A stretch of 64,000 bases of DNA from Bacteroidales bacterium (GTDB taxonomy: Bacteria > Bacteroidota > Bacteroidia > Bacteroidales > P3): positions 16,936 to 80,935 of the forward strand of contig JAISTG010000044.1 of NCBI GenBank assembly GCA_031272705.1, in the 5' to 3' direction. The translations under genes and the position numbers were made by a program. A model generated the notes under the pieces. The model searched no databases. It saw nothing but the letters and a program-made list of their open reading frames with translations, and was not told the DNA's origin. Position 1 is the stretch's first letter, and each line of letters starts with the position of its first letter. Shown here one piece after another: positions 35,003 to 43,732 of this stretch.

Positions 35003-36949
35003 TTACTTTGTAAAGAGTTGTTGTAACAAATTGAGAAGTTCGTTTCCTCTTACGTTACGTGCAACAATCATTCCTTCGCTGTCAATGATTACATTCTGAG
35101 GAAGAGAGTCCAATTTGTAAAGTTTAACTACGGCAGTGTTCCATCTGTTTAAGTCAGAGACGTTTTCCCATTTGCGAGCCTGCTCATTGATACCCTTTAA
35201 CCACGCTTCCCTGTTTGCATCCAAAGATACGCTGATTATATCCAAGCCTTTGCTTTTGTAATTGCGGTAAGCAGTTGCCAGAGTCTTTGCTTCCACCGCA
35301 CAGACAGATACATCAGAAGCCCAAAAATCCAATATGACATAGCGTTTGCCCTTCACAAAGTCGGAAAGTCTTATGTCATTGCCCTTAACGTTAGCAAGGG
35401 AAAAATCTGGGGCTTTTTCACCGATGGTTTCCGTTGATTTTTCGTTAATGATATGGTCTTGCAACAATTTGTATTGATACATTGTCTTCGCCTCTCCGTC
35501 AAGTTTCGCAACCAAAGCCTGTAAGTCTGCGATATTAAGGTATGGTGCGAGGTAACTGCTTATGATTAGCGGTGCATAAACGCTGGTCGGATTGGTTAAA
35601 ACCTCATTCATCAGGCACTGCATAGGATTTTTGTCTGCGTTACAGCGGTTTGCAATCTGCGAAAAGGCATCATTGGATTTTGAACCGTTGATTTTAATAT
35701 GTTCCAATTTGGTTTTGTCGCCTTGAATGTTTATTTTGCTGTTTTCCAAAAAGAACGAAAACTCACCGTTCTTTGAAGGTAACACGATATTAGCCATACA
35801 TACCTTATCCACAACACCATTAAATATAAATTTTCCATGATTTACATCTGTCGTAACGACTTTTTTCTGCCCTCCTTCAAGCAAAAGTTCCATCTTAACA
35901 ATGCCTTCCTTAACTCCTTCTATCGTTCCTTCAATATGATAGCCCTGTTCGGCAGTCAGTTCTGCGAGTTTATTCATCAGTTCTTCGCCTCTGAGGTTGC
36001 GAGCAATGATTATACCTTTTTCATCAAGCAAAACGTTTGACGGAATGGAGTTTATCATATATAATTGTGCCACTTCACTCTGCCAGAACTTCAAATCCGA
36101 AACCTGTTCCCAAACAAGATGGTCATCGGATATGGCTTTCTCCCACGCTGCTTTGTCTTTGTCAAGCGAAACGCCCAATATGCCGAAACCAAATGAGTTA
36201 TAACGCTCGTAAGTTGCCACAACGTTTGGATTTTCCATCCTGCAAGGCTTGCACCACGAAGCCCAAAAGTCAATTAAAAGATATTTCTTTCCTCGCAAAC
36301 AGTCATAGAGCGTAATACGTTGTCCTTTCGGGTTATTCAATGCAAAATCAGGTGCTTTCTGTCCAATTTCAACTCGCTTCAAAGCCTCAACCCGCTTCTG
36401 CAAATGAATATAGAAATAGGTTTCTCTTGCATTTCGCTGCAATGTATTGAGTGTTCGGTTCAATTCATTGTAATCCCACTGATACGAAAGATAGGAAGCA
36501 ATTAAATCCGGGCTAAAAATATCATCGGGATTGTTCAAAACCCACTTTTCAAGTCGTTCAAGATGAACATTATAATCTTCATTCTCTTTGGCAGAAGTTA
36601 ATTCGTACCATTTATCCGTAAGTTTTGAGCCTTTGAATTTTGACTTTGCAAGACTGGAAGGGTCTATCATAAGGCTATATGTAGCATTCTCAATGTAAAT
36701 ACGGTAATTGCGTTTACCGTTTATTGTTAAGAGTGCGGGGATAGGCTCTTTCACTTCTCCACGAAAAGAAAACTGACCCTTCTCATCAATAACCGTACTG
36801 TCAAGACGCTCGTTGCCATCCTTGAAATAAAGTCTCAAAGTAGCCGAACCGCCACTCACATCCTTCACCTGAGCATTTATCACATACCCTTGTGCAAATC
36901 CTGCCATTGAAATAAGGCAGGCAATCATCATTACTGCTAATCGTTTCAT
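35003..36949 (-). CDS. Exported protein with two tandem TlpA-like thioredoxin modules
   Basis: 648 residues with a signal peptide (MKRLAVMMIACLISMAGFAQ). The protein is an internal duplication: each half has a DUF4369-like beta domain (about 22-115 and 337-425), a helical linker and a TlpA/AhpC-type thioredoxin domain (about 195-335 and 508-648). The first thioredoxin has Cys233-Lys-Pro-Cys236 (FWASWCKPC). In the second the same site is FWASDVSVC, so the first Cys is Val547 and only Cys550 remains. Both keep the cis-Pro loop (SIPSNVLLD, SLPQNVIID). Likely a periplasmic thiol reductase with one degenerate module. 12 nt after smpB. Confidence 0.88.
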   Translation of the reverse strand: MKRLAVMMIACLISMAGFAQGYVINAQVKDVSGGSATLRLYFKDGNERLDSTVIDEKGQFSFRGEVKEPIPALLTINGKRNYRIYIENATYSLMIDPSSLAKSKFKGSKLTDKWYELTSAKENEDYNVHLERLEKWVLNNPDDIFSPDLIASYLSYQWDYNELNRTLNTLQRNARETYFYIHLQKRVEALKRVEIGQKAPDFALNNPKGQRITLYDCLRGKKYLLIDFWASWCKPCRMENPNVVATYERYNSFGFGILGVSLDKDKAAWEKAISDDHLVWEQVSDLKFWQSEVAQLYMINSIPSNVLLDEKGIIIARNLRGEELMNKLAELTAEQGYHIEGTIEGVKEGIVKMELLLEGGQKKVVTTDVNHGKFIFNGVVDKVCMANIVLPSKNGEFSFFLENSKINIQGDKTKLEHIKINGSKSNDAFSQIANRCNADKNPMQCLMNEVLTNPTSVYAPLIISSYLAPYLNIADLQALVAKLDGEAKTMYQYKLLQDHIINEKSTETIGEKAPDFSLANVKGNDIRLSDFVKGKRYVILDFWASDVSVCAVEAKTLATAYRNYKSKGLDIISVSLDANREAWLKGINEQARKWENVSDLNRWNTAVVKLYKLDSLPQNVIIDSEGMIVARNVRGNELLNLLQQLFTK

Positions 36950-36961
36950 TATCTGTTTATT

Positions 36962-37420
36962 TTAATACTTCATTATTCTGTCCAATTCTCGTTTTGTGTC
37001 TTTTTGTTTTATGCTTTCCCGCTTATCGTAAGCGTGTTTGCCTTTTGCGAGGGCTATTTCCAACTTTGCAAATCCCCTGTTGTCTATAAAAAGTAACGTA
37101 GGGACGATTGTAAAGCCGCGTTCGTTACTTTTGCTCTTAAGTTTTCTCAATTCATTTCTGTTAAGCAACAATTTGCGATTGCGTTTCACCTCATGATTGT
37201 AATAAGAACCGAATCTATACTCAGAAATGTGCATTTGCTCAACCCATAATTCATCATTACTGAAGAGACAGTAAGCATCGGAAAGGTTAGCCTTGCCTTC
37301 ACGGATTGCTTTTATTTCCGTACCGCGAAGAACCAGCCCCGCAGTGAAGGTTTGTACTAAAAAGTATTCGTACGATGCCTTTTTATTCTTAATTTCTATG
37401 ATATGATTGTTATCTTTCAC
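36962..37420 (-). CDS. smpB: SsrA-binding protein SmpB
   Basis: Delivers tmRNA to stalled ribosomes. 152 residues; IKNKKASYEYFLVQTFTAGL (then VLRGTEIKAIREGKANLSDAYC) and the basic tail KRESIKQKDTKRELDRIM are diagnostic. The start is GTG at 37420, only 5 nt after a TACTTTTG box, so the mRNA may be leaderless. The tmRNA gene is not in this window. Confidence 0.95.
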   Translation of the reverse strand: MKDNNHIIEIKNKKASYEYFLVQTFTAGLVLRGTEIKAIREGKANLSDAYCLFSNDELWVEQMHISEYRFGSYYNHEVKRNRKLLLNRNELRKLKSKSNERGFTIVPTLLFIDNRGFAKLEIALAKGKHAYDKRESIKQKDTKRELDRIMKY

Positions 37421-37425
37421 GGGTG

Positions 37426-37433
37426 CAAAAGTA
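37426..37433 (-). promoter_or_regulatory. TACTTTTG -7 box abutting the smpB start
   Basis: The box ends 5 nt before the GTG start codon; transcription would begin at or next to the start codon. Confidence 0.65.
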
Positions 37434-37536
37434 CAAAAAATTATTTACATACCACAAAACAGCACAAAAATTACCTCCTTTTCAGTATTTGCATAAAGAA
37501 AAGGAAGCAAAATTGTGTTGTAACGCCGAACGAATA

Positions 37537-37863
37537 CTATTTTGCAGGCTCTTGATTCGGCGAACCGTGAATTACAATAGCCGCTTTATCCACTTCAATG
37601 CGTACATCGTTAGCAAACTCAACCACAACGGTCGTTTCCTTTACTTCACACACTTTTCCGTGTAATCCGCCTACCGTTCTAATCTTCTGTCCTTTTTGAA
37701 GACTGTCTCTAAATGCTTTTTCTTCTTTTTGACGTTTGCGTTGCGGACGAATCATAAAAAAGTAGAACACTACAATGATAACTGCGAACATAAGGACAGT
37801 TGATATTCCCTTATCTTGTCCGCCTTGTCCTCCAAGCGATAGCAATAAAAATGTTAAATTCAT
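37537..37863 (-). CDS. yajC: Preprotein translocase subunit YajC
   Basis: Accessory inner-membrane component of the SecDF complex. 108 residues: one N-terminal helix (FAVIIVVFYFFMIRPQRKRQ) followed by a small cytosolic domain with LQKGQKIRTVGGLHGKV. Third gene of nusB-DUF1573-yajC, an order common in Bacteroidetes. Confidence 0.93.
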   Translation of the reverse strand: MNLTFLLLSLGGQGGQDKGISTVLMFAVIIVVFYFFMIRPQRKRQKEEKAFRDSLQKGQKIRTVGGLHGKVCEVKETTVVVEFANDVRIEVDKAAIVIHGSPNQEPAK

Positions 37864-37907
37864 TTTGTTGTTGTTGTTTTAGGTTATTATTTTATTTAAT
37901 TATTTTC

Positions 37908-38318
37908 TTAATGTACATCAGCAAAGATATGTAATTTTGTTATGGAAGGCTCTGTGTTTGAAACCACAATTACTTCCTTTGTTATTCTTTTGCCGGAATA
38001 GCCTTTGGAATCATAGGTTACGCTTATCATACCTTCGTTTCCCGGTGCTATGGGGTCTTTTGGATAATCCGCAACGGTACAGCCGCAGGACGTAGTTACT
38101 TCGCTGATAACCAAGTCGTACTTTCCTGTGTTCTTAAACTTAAAACTGCCCGTTACAACTTCGCCATTGTTCAAATCTTTGAAGTCTATGGCATCACGTT
38201 CGAACTTTATGGCAGCAGAATTTTCCACAATAGAAGCACTGACGGCGGATTTGTCGTCCTTTTTGCAGGATACGGCAACCAGCAATACCATAAAAATCAC
38301 ATAAATTATTCTTTTCAT
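37908..38318 (-). CDS. DUF1573 lipoprotein
   Basis: 136 residues. Signal and lipobox VAVSC (Cys about 18), then an Ig-like ASH/DUF1573 domain: IKFERDAIDFKDLNNGEVVT, FKFKNTGKYDLVISEVTTSC, GCTVADYPKDPIAPGNEGMI. ATG 38318 is used because it starts the signal peptide and overlaps the nusB stop by 4 nt (ATGA). Role unknown, although the domain is conserved beside nusB and yajC. Confidence 0.88.
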   Translation of the reverse strand: MKRIIYVIFMVLLVAVSCKKDDKSAVSASIVENSAAIKFERDAIDFKDLNNGEVVTGSFKFKNTGKYDLVISEVTTSCGCTVADYPKDPIAPGNEGMISVTYDSKGYSGKRITKEVIVVSNTEPSITKLHIFADVH

Positions 38319-39325
38319 ATCTCCATATTTATTTTTAGTGTACCCATCCACTCTGAGCCTTCGTTCTTATCCTTTAAGCCCCTACCCTCTTTTTGTATTA
38401 AACCCTGCGAACGTAAATCTATTATCAGCCTGTCCAGCATCCCATTAACAAAAACGCTGCTTCGGTCGGTTGAAAACTCCTTTGCAAGTTCTATATACTC
38501 ATTTAGCGTTACTCTTATGGGAATTGTAGGTGAGAAAACCAACTCCGCCATCCCCATTTTCAACAAAAGAGTATCTATAAACGCAAGTCGGTTCAAATCC
38601 CAATGCTCAAGACGGGTCTCAATCATTGTTTCGTATTTGTCATACATCGCAATGGTGTTACGGAACAGGCATTCAACAAATTCCTTATCCGATTGCAATT
38701 CCTCCTCATCCTTAACGAACGGACGCAAAAGAGGTTTGGTTTCATCGTCTTCTTCTTTAAATTTTCGCAGAAAGGCGAGAAAAATATCTACAACGTACCA
38801 ATAATCCGACTCCCATTCGGTATGCTTTTCATAGAAAACCTCCTGCAACTGCCTGTTTCCCATTATATGTTCCTCAAACACCTTACAAATGAACCTCTTA
38901 TCCGCATTGTAATTTGTCTCTTCCGCTTCCATATACTCGTGATAACGTTCCGTTTGCTTAATATCTGCCATGATATTTTTGAAGAGAAGATCCGAATCGT
39001 GCCAATTAACTTTAAATTTTTTGATAGCCTGTTTCAGTTCCGTATTAGCGGCTAACTGAGCAATGAAAGCATTATTCACAAATCGCATATTCGGATTTAA
39101 ATCCCTCTTTGTCGGATAAAATTTATCCTTTGACTCTTGTAACAGGTTCTCTTCCATATCCCGCAGTTCCAATATGATAGAGAAAAAATACACTTCAAGC
39201 GGATAGAGATTGTTTATCTCGGTAAAAAGTCTCCGTTCCGCACGTTCAATATCCTGAGACCCCGAAAGAAAATAACCATACAGGGTTTGAAGTATTTTTG
39301 CTCTTAAATAATGACGATTTATCAT
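38315..39325 (-). CDS. nusB: Transcription antitermination factor NusB, long form
   Basis: Binds boxA RNA with NusE to prevent premature termination in rRNA operons. 336 residues, about twice the E. coli protein; the canonical NusB helices are in the C-terminal part (NRLAFIDTLLLKMGMAELVF, TIPIRVTLNEYIELAKEFST, SSVFVNGMLDRL) behind a helical extension usual in Bacteroidetes. MINRHYLRAKILQTLYGYF at ATG 39325 matches the family start. Confidence 0.92.
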   Translation of the reverse strand: MINRHYLRAKILQTLYGYFLSGSQDIERAERRLFTEINNLYPLEVYFFSIILELRDMEENLLQESKDKFYPTKRDLNPNMRFVNNAFIAQLAANTELKQAIKKFKVNWHDSDLLFKNIMADIKQTERYHEYMEAEETNYNADKRFICKVFEEHIMGNRQLQEVFYEKHTEWESDYWYVVDIFLAFLRKFKEEDDETKPLLRPFVKDEEELQSDKEFVECLFRNTIAMYDKYETMIETRLEHWDLNRLAFIDTLLLKMGMAELVFSPTIPIRVTLNEYIELAKEFSTDRSSVFVNGMLDRLIIDLRSQGLIQKEGRGLKDKNEGSEWMGTLKINMEI

Positions 39326-39349
39326 TGATGCTATAAAAATTTGAGGAGG

Positions 39350-39357
39350 CAAAAGTA
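39350..39357 (-). promoter_or_regulatory. TACTTTTG -7 box, nusB-DUF1573-yajC
   Basis: Consensus box 24 nt upstream of ATG 39325. Confidence 0.7.
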
Positions 39358-39536
39358 ATACTTTTTTTTGAATTACAGCCCTTGGTCGGTGATTTTATTT
39401 TCTCAGGGCGGGGTTACAACTCTGTCATACAGCGTTTGGGAGACACCTAAACCTGCTTATAAAACACTCTTTTTGAGTTCTAAAACATCCTTGTCGCTCT
39501 TTAGAAAACTCCAAACGAGATTCCGATTTGACGAAA

Positions 39537-39784
39537 CCTAGGTTTCAGAAAAATGAAACCTAGGTTCCAAAAAAATGAAACCTAGGTTTCGTGAAATTGA
39601 AACCTAGGTTCCAAAAAAATGAAACCTAGGTTTCGTGAAATTGAAACCTAGGTTCCAAAAAAATAAAACCTAGGTTTCGTGAAATTGAAACCTAGGTTCC
39701 AAAAAAATGAAACCTAGGTTTCGTGAAATTGAAACCTAGGTTCCAAAAAATTAAAACCTAGGTTTCGTCAAATTGAAACCTAGG
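39537..39784. repeat. Family B (CCTAGG) phased repeat array, exact 22-bp period
   Basis: Twelve CCTAGG sites at 39537, 39559, 39581, 39603, 39625, 39647, 39669, 39691, 39713, 39735, 39757 and 39779: eleven steps of exactly 22 bp. Two spacer types mostly alternate (TTTCGTGAAATTGAAA and TTCCAAAAAAATGAAA), giving a 44-bp higher unit. It lies between the divergent nusB and MMPL promoters; the flanks 39358-39530 and 39790-39900 show nothing recognisable. Confidence 0.95.
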
Positions 39785-39900
39785 TTCCAAAAAAATAAAA
39801 CGGGCTTTCGTTAAAATGAAACGGCGTATGCCCAAACGGATATTTCTTTGGCACGGGTGCCGAAACAGCAACTATAATTTCGTAATTGGGAAAAAAGTAT

Positions 39901-39908
39901 TACTTTTG
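39901..39908 (+). promoter_or_regulatory. TACTTTTG -7 box, trifunctional MMPL gene
   Basis: Consensus box 38 nt upstream of the start at 39947. Confidence 0.7.
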
Positions 39909-39946
39909 CCCGCTTAATTTTTGATACTAACAAAATATAATTTAAT

Positions 39947-42900
39947 ATGACACGGTTTTTCCTGTTTTTATATGTTTTTTTCTCTTCTCACAGGAAGATT
40001 TTGCTAACTTTGTTTGCTGTTTTGATTACGGCGTTTGTGTTTTCACTCCTGCAACTCAATTACAGAGAGGACATAAGCGATTTTCTGCCGGAAAGCAACT
40101 CAAACAGGGAAATCACCGAAGCCTATCAGCAAATAAGCAACTCAAATAGGCTCATAATATATTTTGCTGCCACCGACACCATTAATAATAAGGAACAAAT
40201 AATGGAGGCTATTGATGAGTTTGTATTGAAGTTGCAGCAGGCAGATACAAGCCACCTCATAAACGAAATCATTTCACAGGTAGATGAAAGTAACTTCTAT
40301 GATATTGTAACCTTTATTCAGGATAACATACCTTACTTCCTGACGGATAAAGACTACATTCGTTTGGATTCAATACTGAAATCCATTGACGTAGAAGCCA
40401 AATTAAAAAACGATAAAAAAATACTGATGTTGCCTTCGGGTGATATGGTGCAACAAACACTTCTTTCCGACCCTCTGCAACTCTTTTCTCCCGTTTTACA
40501 ACAGTTACGGAATTTCCGCACTAATGATAATACGGAAACAGAAGAAGGATATATGTTCTCCAAAAACGGACAAAAAGGTATGGTTATCCTCAATACGCCT
40601 TTTGGAATGAGCGAAACGGACAAAAATACTCAGATTTTGTCCCTCATAAACGCAGCAATAGACAGTACAAAAGCAAATGATGTAAAAATAACATGCTTTG
40701 GCGCCCCTGCCATTGCAGTGGGTAATGCGGAGAGAATAAAAACAGACTCTCTTATAGCCATATCCGTAGCCGCCATATTGATACTTTGCCTTTTGATTTA
40801 TTTCTTTCGCAGTGCAGGAAACCTTTTACTGATATTTGTTTCCGTTGCTTTCGGCTGGCTTTTTGCACTTGGCATAATGGCTTTGTTCAATGACAGCATT
40901 TCAATCATAGCAATAGGCATCAGTTCCATCTTTATAGGCATAGCCATCAATTATCCGCTGCATTTCATTGACCATCTGCAACACCAAAGCAACAGAAAAC
41001 AAGCCTTAAAAGAAATTATACCCCCATTGCTGATAGGAAACATAACAACGGTTGGGGCTTTTGTAAGCCTTGTGTTTGTGAATGCCGATGCAATGAAGGA
41101 TATGGGTATGTTCGGTTCATTGCTTTTGGTGGGTACTATTTTATTTGTGCTTATCTTTTTGCCGCATTGCGTTAAGACGGAGAAGATTCGCAATCATAGC
41201 CGCAAATCCGCATTCTCTCTTGTATCCAATTATGAACCCGAAAGAAAGAAATATATAGTTATCCCTTTAATTCTGCTTACTTTTGTCCTGTTTTATTTCA
41301 GTCAATTCACGTCCTTTGAATCGGATATGAACAAAATAAACTATATGACAAAGCAACAGCAGGAGGATATGAAGGAAGTAGTTAGCAATGTGAATAAAGA
41401 AGGTTACGAAACTATATACCTGATTTCCGAAGGGAAGCATTTGGATGACGCAATAAAAACTTATGAAAATACAAAGCCACTTTTGGATTCCTTAACGCAA
41501 AAAGGCTTAATTGAAAGCATATCAGGGACAGGTAACTTCCTTGTTTCGCAGGACGAACAGCAAAAAAGAATAAACCGTTGGAATGATTTCCGCCGTCAAT
41601 ATGGTGAATCGCTTAAACAGAACATTAAATCCGCTGCACAAAAAACAGGTTTCAAACCCGATGCCTTTGATTCGTTTAATCAGTTGCTTGATAAGGATTT
41701 TACAGTTCAGGACAGCACGTTTTTTATGCCGGCATTTGCTCTTTTGGCTCAATCTTACATCATCACGGAAGACTCAAATATCAAACTGATAACCCTTCTC
41801 CAATGTCCAAAAGACCAAACCGAAGCCCTGTCGCAAAGCCTCGCCGCCGCAATGCAAAACAACAGCAACATCTTTTTCTTTGATTCTCGCAACATAGCGG
41901 CACGTATGGTTGATGCTCTCTCAAATGACTTCAATATTGTGCTGTATATATGCGGTATTGTGGTATTTCTGTTTTTGGCTTTGTCCTTCGGACGCTTGGA
42001 AATAAGCCTTATGGCGTTTCTACCTTTGACTTTGGGCTGGGTTTGGATACTTGGAATAATGCACATTACCGATATGAGTTTCAACATCGTTAATGTAATT
42101 CTTGCTTCCTTCATTTTCGGGCAAGGCGATGACTATACCATATTCATAACCGACGGTTTGATTTACGAATATACCTATAAGAAAAAGATGCTTGCCGCTC
42201 ACAAGAAAAGCATACTGCTTTCCGCTCTGATAATGTTTGCAGGCATAGGAGTTCTTATCTTTGCACAGCACCCCGCAATGAAGTCTCTGGCTCAGGTAAC
42301 CATAATCGGTATGTGCAGTGTGGTACTTATGGCTTACATTGTGCCGCCTCTGATTTATAAATGGCTCACAACCAAAGACGGACAACCAAGACAAACTCCC
42401 ATAACGCTGTGGAAACTGTTCAAAACGGTGTTTGCATTCTGCGGATTCGTAATCGGGTCGTTCATAATGACCGTTACAGGCTTCGCCATCCTGACAATAG
42501 GCGGCAAAAATCAAAGAAACAGATTCACATATCACCGAATCCTTTACCGCGTACTCAAATTTCTTGCCCGCATAATGCCGCAAGTGCCGTTCAAAGTGCT
42601 GAATCCGTTCAACGAAAACTTTGAAAAACCTTCGGTGATTGTTTGTAATCATCAATCGCATCTTGATTTGCTTTATGTCTTATCCCTTTCTCCCAAAATT
42701 ATTGTCCTCACTAATCGCTGGGTATGGAAGAATCCGTTTTACGGACAAATAATTCGTTACGCTCAATTCCTGCCTGTAGCCGATGGAATAGAGCAACATT
42801 ACGGCAGAATAAAGAACCTGATTGACAATGGCTACTCCATACTCATCTTCCCCGAAGGAACACGCAGCGATGACTGCTCCATAAAACGCTTTCACAAAGG

Positions 42901-43453
42901 AGCGTTCCACCTTGCCGAACGTTTTGGACTTGAGATACTTCCTTTGATTTTGCACGGAAGCGGTAACGTACTTAACAAACGAGAGTTCCTGCTCACCAAA
43001 GGCAGTGTTACCATATCCATATCGCAAAGGACAAATTGCTTTGACCATAAGGCTTTAAGGCAATTCTACAAAGAGGCTTACGAAACACTCTCTCACGAGT
43101 GCGAAACGCTGCAATACCTTATGCCAAAGGTCTTTAACAGATACATTTACAAGGGATACGCCATTGAAAAGCGGGTTTGTACTTCGTTTCGCTTCATAAA
43201 AAATCACCAAATCCTTTTTGAAAACCTGCCTGACAAAGGAGAAATGTGCATAATGAACAGCGGCACAGGTGAAATACCGTTTCTTATCGCTATGAAGCAG
43301 AAGCATTTACATATAACAGCCGTTGAACCCAATGAAGATTTGATTGACATCGCCCGCAACTGCTCTTTCATTCCGTCAAACCTCACTTACGTTACAGCCA
43401 TTGACCGCAAGGATTATGATATTACGATTGATTTGAAGGATTTAATTGCGTAA
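39947..43453 (+). CDS. MMPL transporter / acyltransferase / methyltransferase fusion
   Basis: 1168 residues. Residues 1 to about 830 are an RND-superfamily MMPL exporter with two repeats of a periplasmic loop plus helix bundle (SIIAIGISSIFIGIAINYPL; VILASFIFGQGDDYTIFITD). About 860-1080 is a PlsC-type lysophospholipid acyltransferase with NHQSHLD (HxxxxD) and FPEGTRSDD. The last about 70 residues (MNSGTGEIPFLIAMKQ, ITAVEPNEDLIDIA) are a short SAM-methyltransferase-like Rossmann part. This three-part architecture is known in Bacteroidetes and probably exports and acylates a lipid. The methyltransferase part looks shorter than a full domain. Confidence 0.88.
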   Translation: MTRFFLFLYVFFSSHRKILLTLFAVLITAFVFSLLQLNYREDISDFLPESNSNREITEAYQQISNSNRLIIYFAATDTINNKEQIMEAIDEFVLKLQQADTSHLINEIISQVDESNFYDIVTFIQDNIPYFLTDKDYIRLDSILKSIDVEAKLKNDKKILMLPSGDMVQQTLLSDPLQLFSPVLQQLRNFRTNDNTETEEGYMFSKNGQKGMVILNTPFGMSETDKNTQILSLINAAIDSTKANDVKITCFGAPAIAVGNAERIKTDSLIAISVAAILILCLLIYFFRSAGNLLLIFVSVAFGWLFALGIMALFNDSISIIAIGISSIFIGIAINYPLHFIDHLQHQSNRKQALKEIIPPLLIGNITTVGAFVSLVFVNADAMKDMGMFGSLLLVGTILFVLIFLPHCVKTEKIRNHSRKSAFSLVSNYEPERKKYIVIPLILLTFVLFYFSQFTSFESDMNKINYMTKQQQEDMKEVVSNVNKEGYETIYLISEGKHLDDAIKTYENTKPLLDSLTQKGLIESISGTGNFLVSQDEQQKRINRWNDFRRQYGESLKQNIKSAAQKTGFKPDAFDSFNQLLDKDFTVQDSTFFMPAFALLAQSYIITEDSNIKLITLLQCPKDQTEALSQSLAAAMQNNSNIFFFDSRNIAARMVDALSNDFNIVLYICGIVVFLFLALSFGRLEISLMAFLPLTLGWVWILGIMHITDMSFNIVNVILASFIFGQGDDYTIFITDGLIYEYTYKKKMLAAHKKSILLSALIMFAGIGVLIFAQHPAMKSLAQVTIIGMCSVVLMAYIVPPLIYKWLTTKDGQPRQTPITLWKLFKTVFAFCGFVIGSFIMTVTGFAILTIGGKNQRNRFTYHRILYRVLKFLARIMPQVPFKVLNPFNENFEKPSVIVCNHQSHLDLLYVLSLSPKIIVLTNRWVWKNPFYGQIIRYAQFLPVADGIEQHYGRIKNLIDNGYSILIFPEGTRSDDCSIKRFHKGAFHLAERFGLEILPLILHGSGNVLNKREFLLTKGSVTISISQRTNCFDHKALRQFYKEAYETLSHECETLQYLMPKVFNRYIYKGYAIEKRVCTSFRFIKNHQILFENLPDKGEMCIMNSGTGEIPFLIAMKQKHLHITAVEPNEDLIDIARNCSFIPSNLTYVTAIDRKDYDITIDLKDLIA

Positions 43454-43507
43454 AATTTTATTTTCATAAGGCTTTGTTTTCATATATTTAGCATTCGCTT
43501 TTTTGAA

Positions 43508-43599
43508 ATCAAATTCTAGCGTGCTATAATCAAATTATAGAACGCTAGAATCAAATTATAGAATGCTATAATCAAATTACAGAATGCTATAATCAAATT
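43508..43599. repeat. Family A phased repeat array, 21-bp period
   Basis: Cores ATCAAATT at 43508, 43529, 43550, 43571 and 43592, exactly 21 bp apart, with spacers of the AGCGTGCT, AGAACGCT and AGAATGCT type. Lies upstream of the lysC promoter. Confidence 0.9.
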
Positions 43600-43697
43600 A
43601 TAATTTTTCGAGGAGGCTTTTTGACTTTATGAAATGAAATCATACCGCTATCAAGTAAAATTTTGAGAGGGTTTTAGTTCGTTTTTGGATTTTTTTA

Positions 43698-43705
43698 TAC
43701 TTTTG
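43698..43705 (+). promoter_or_regulatory. TACTTTTG -7 box, lysC
   Basis: Consensus box 27 nt upstream of the start at 43733. Confidence 0.7.
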
Positions 43706-43732
43706 CCGCTGTTTTTAACGCCTTAATATAAT

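Noticed and set aside
38590..38615. tRNA-like T arm (GGTTCAAATCC)
   Set aside because: No acceptor or anticodon arm around it, and it lies inside the nusB coding sequence.
42020..42661. 213-codon minus-strand frame inside the MMPL gene
   Set aside because: Composition and lack of domains mark it as an antisense shadow of the strongly supported fusion protein.
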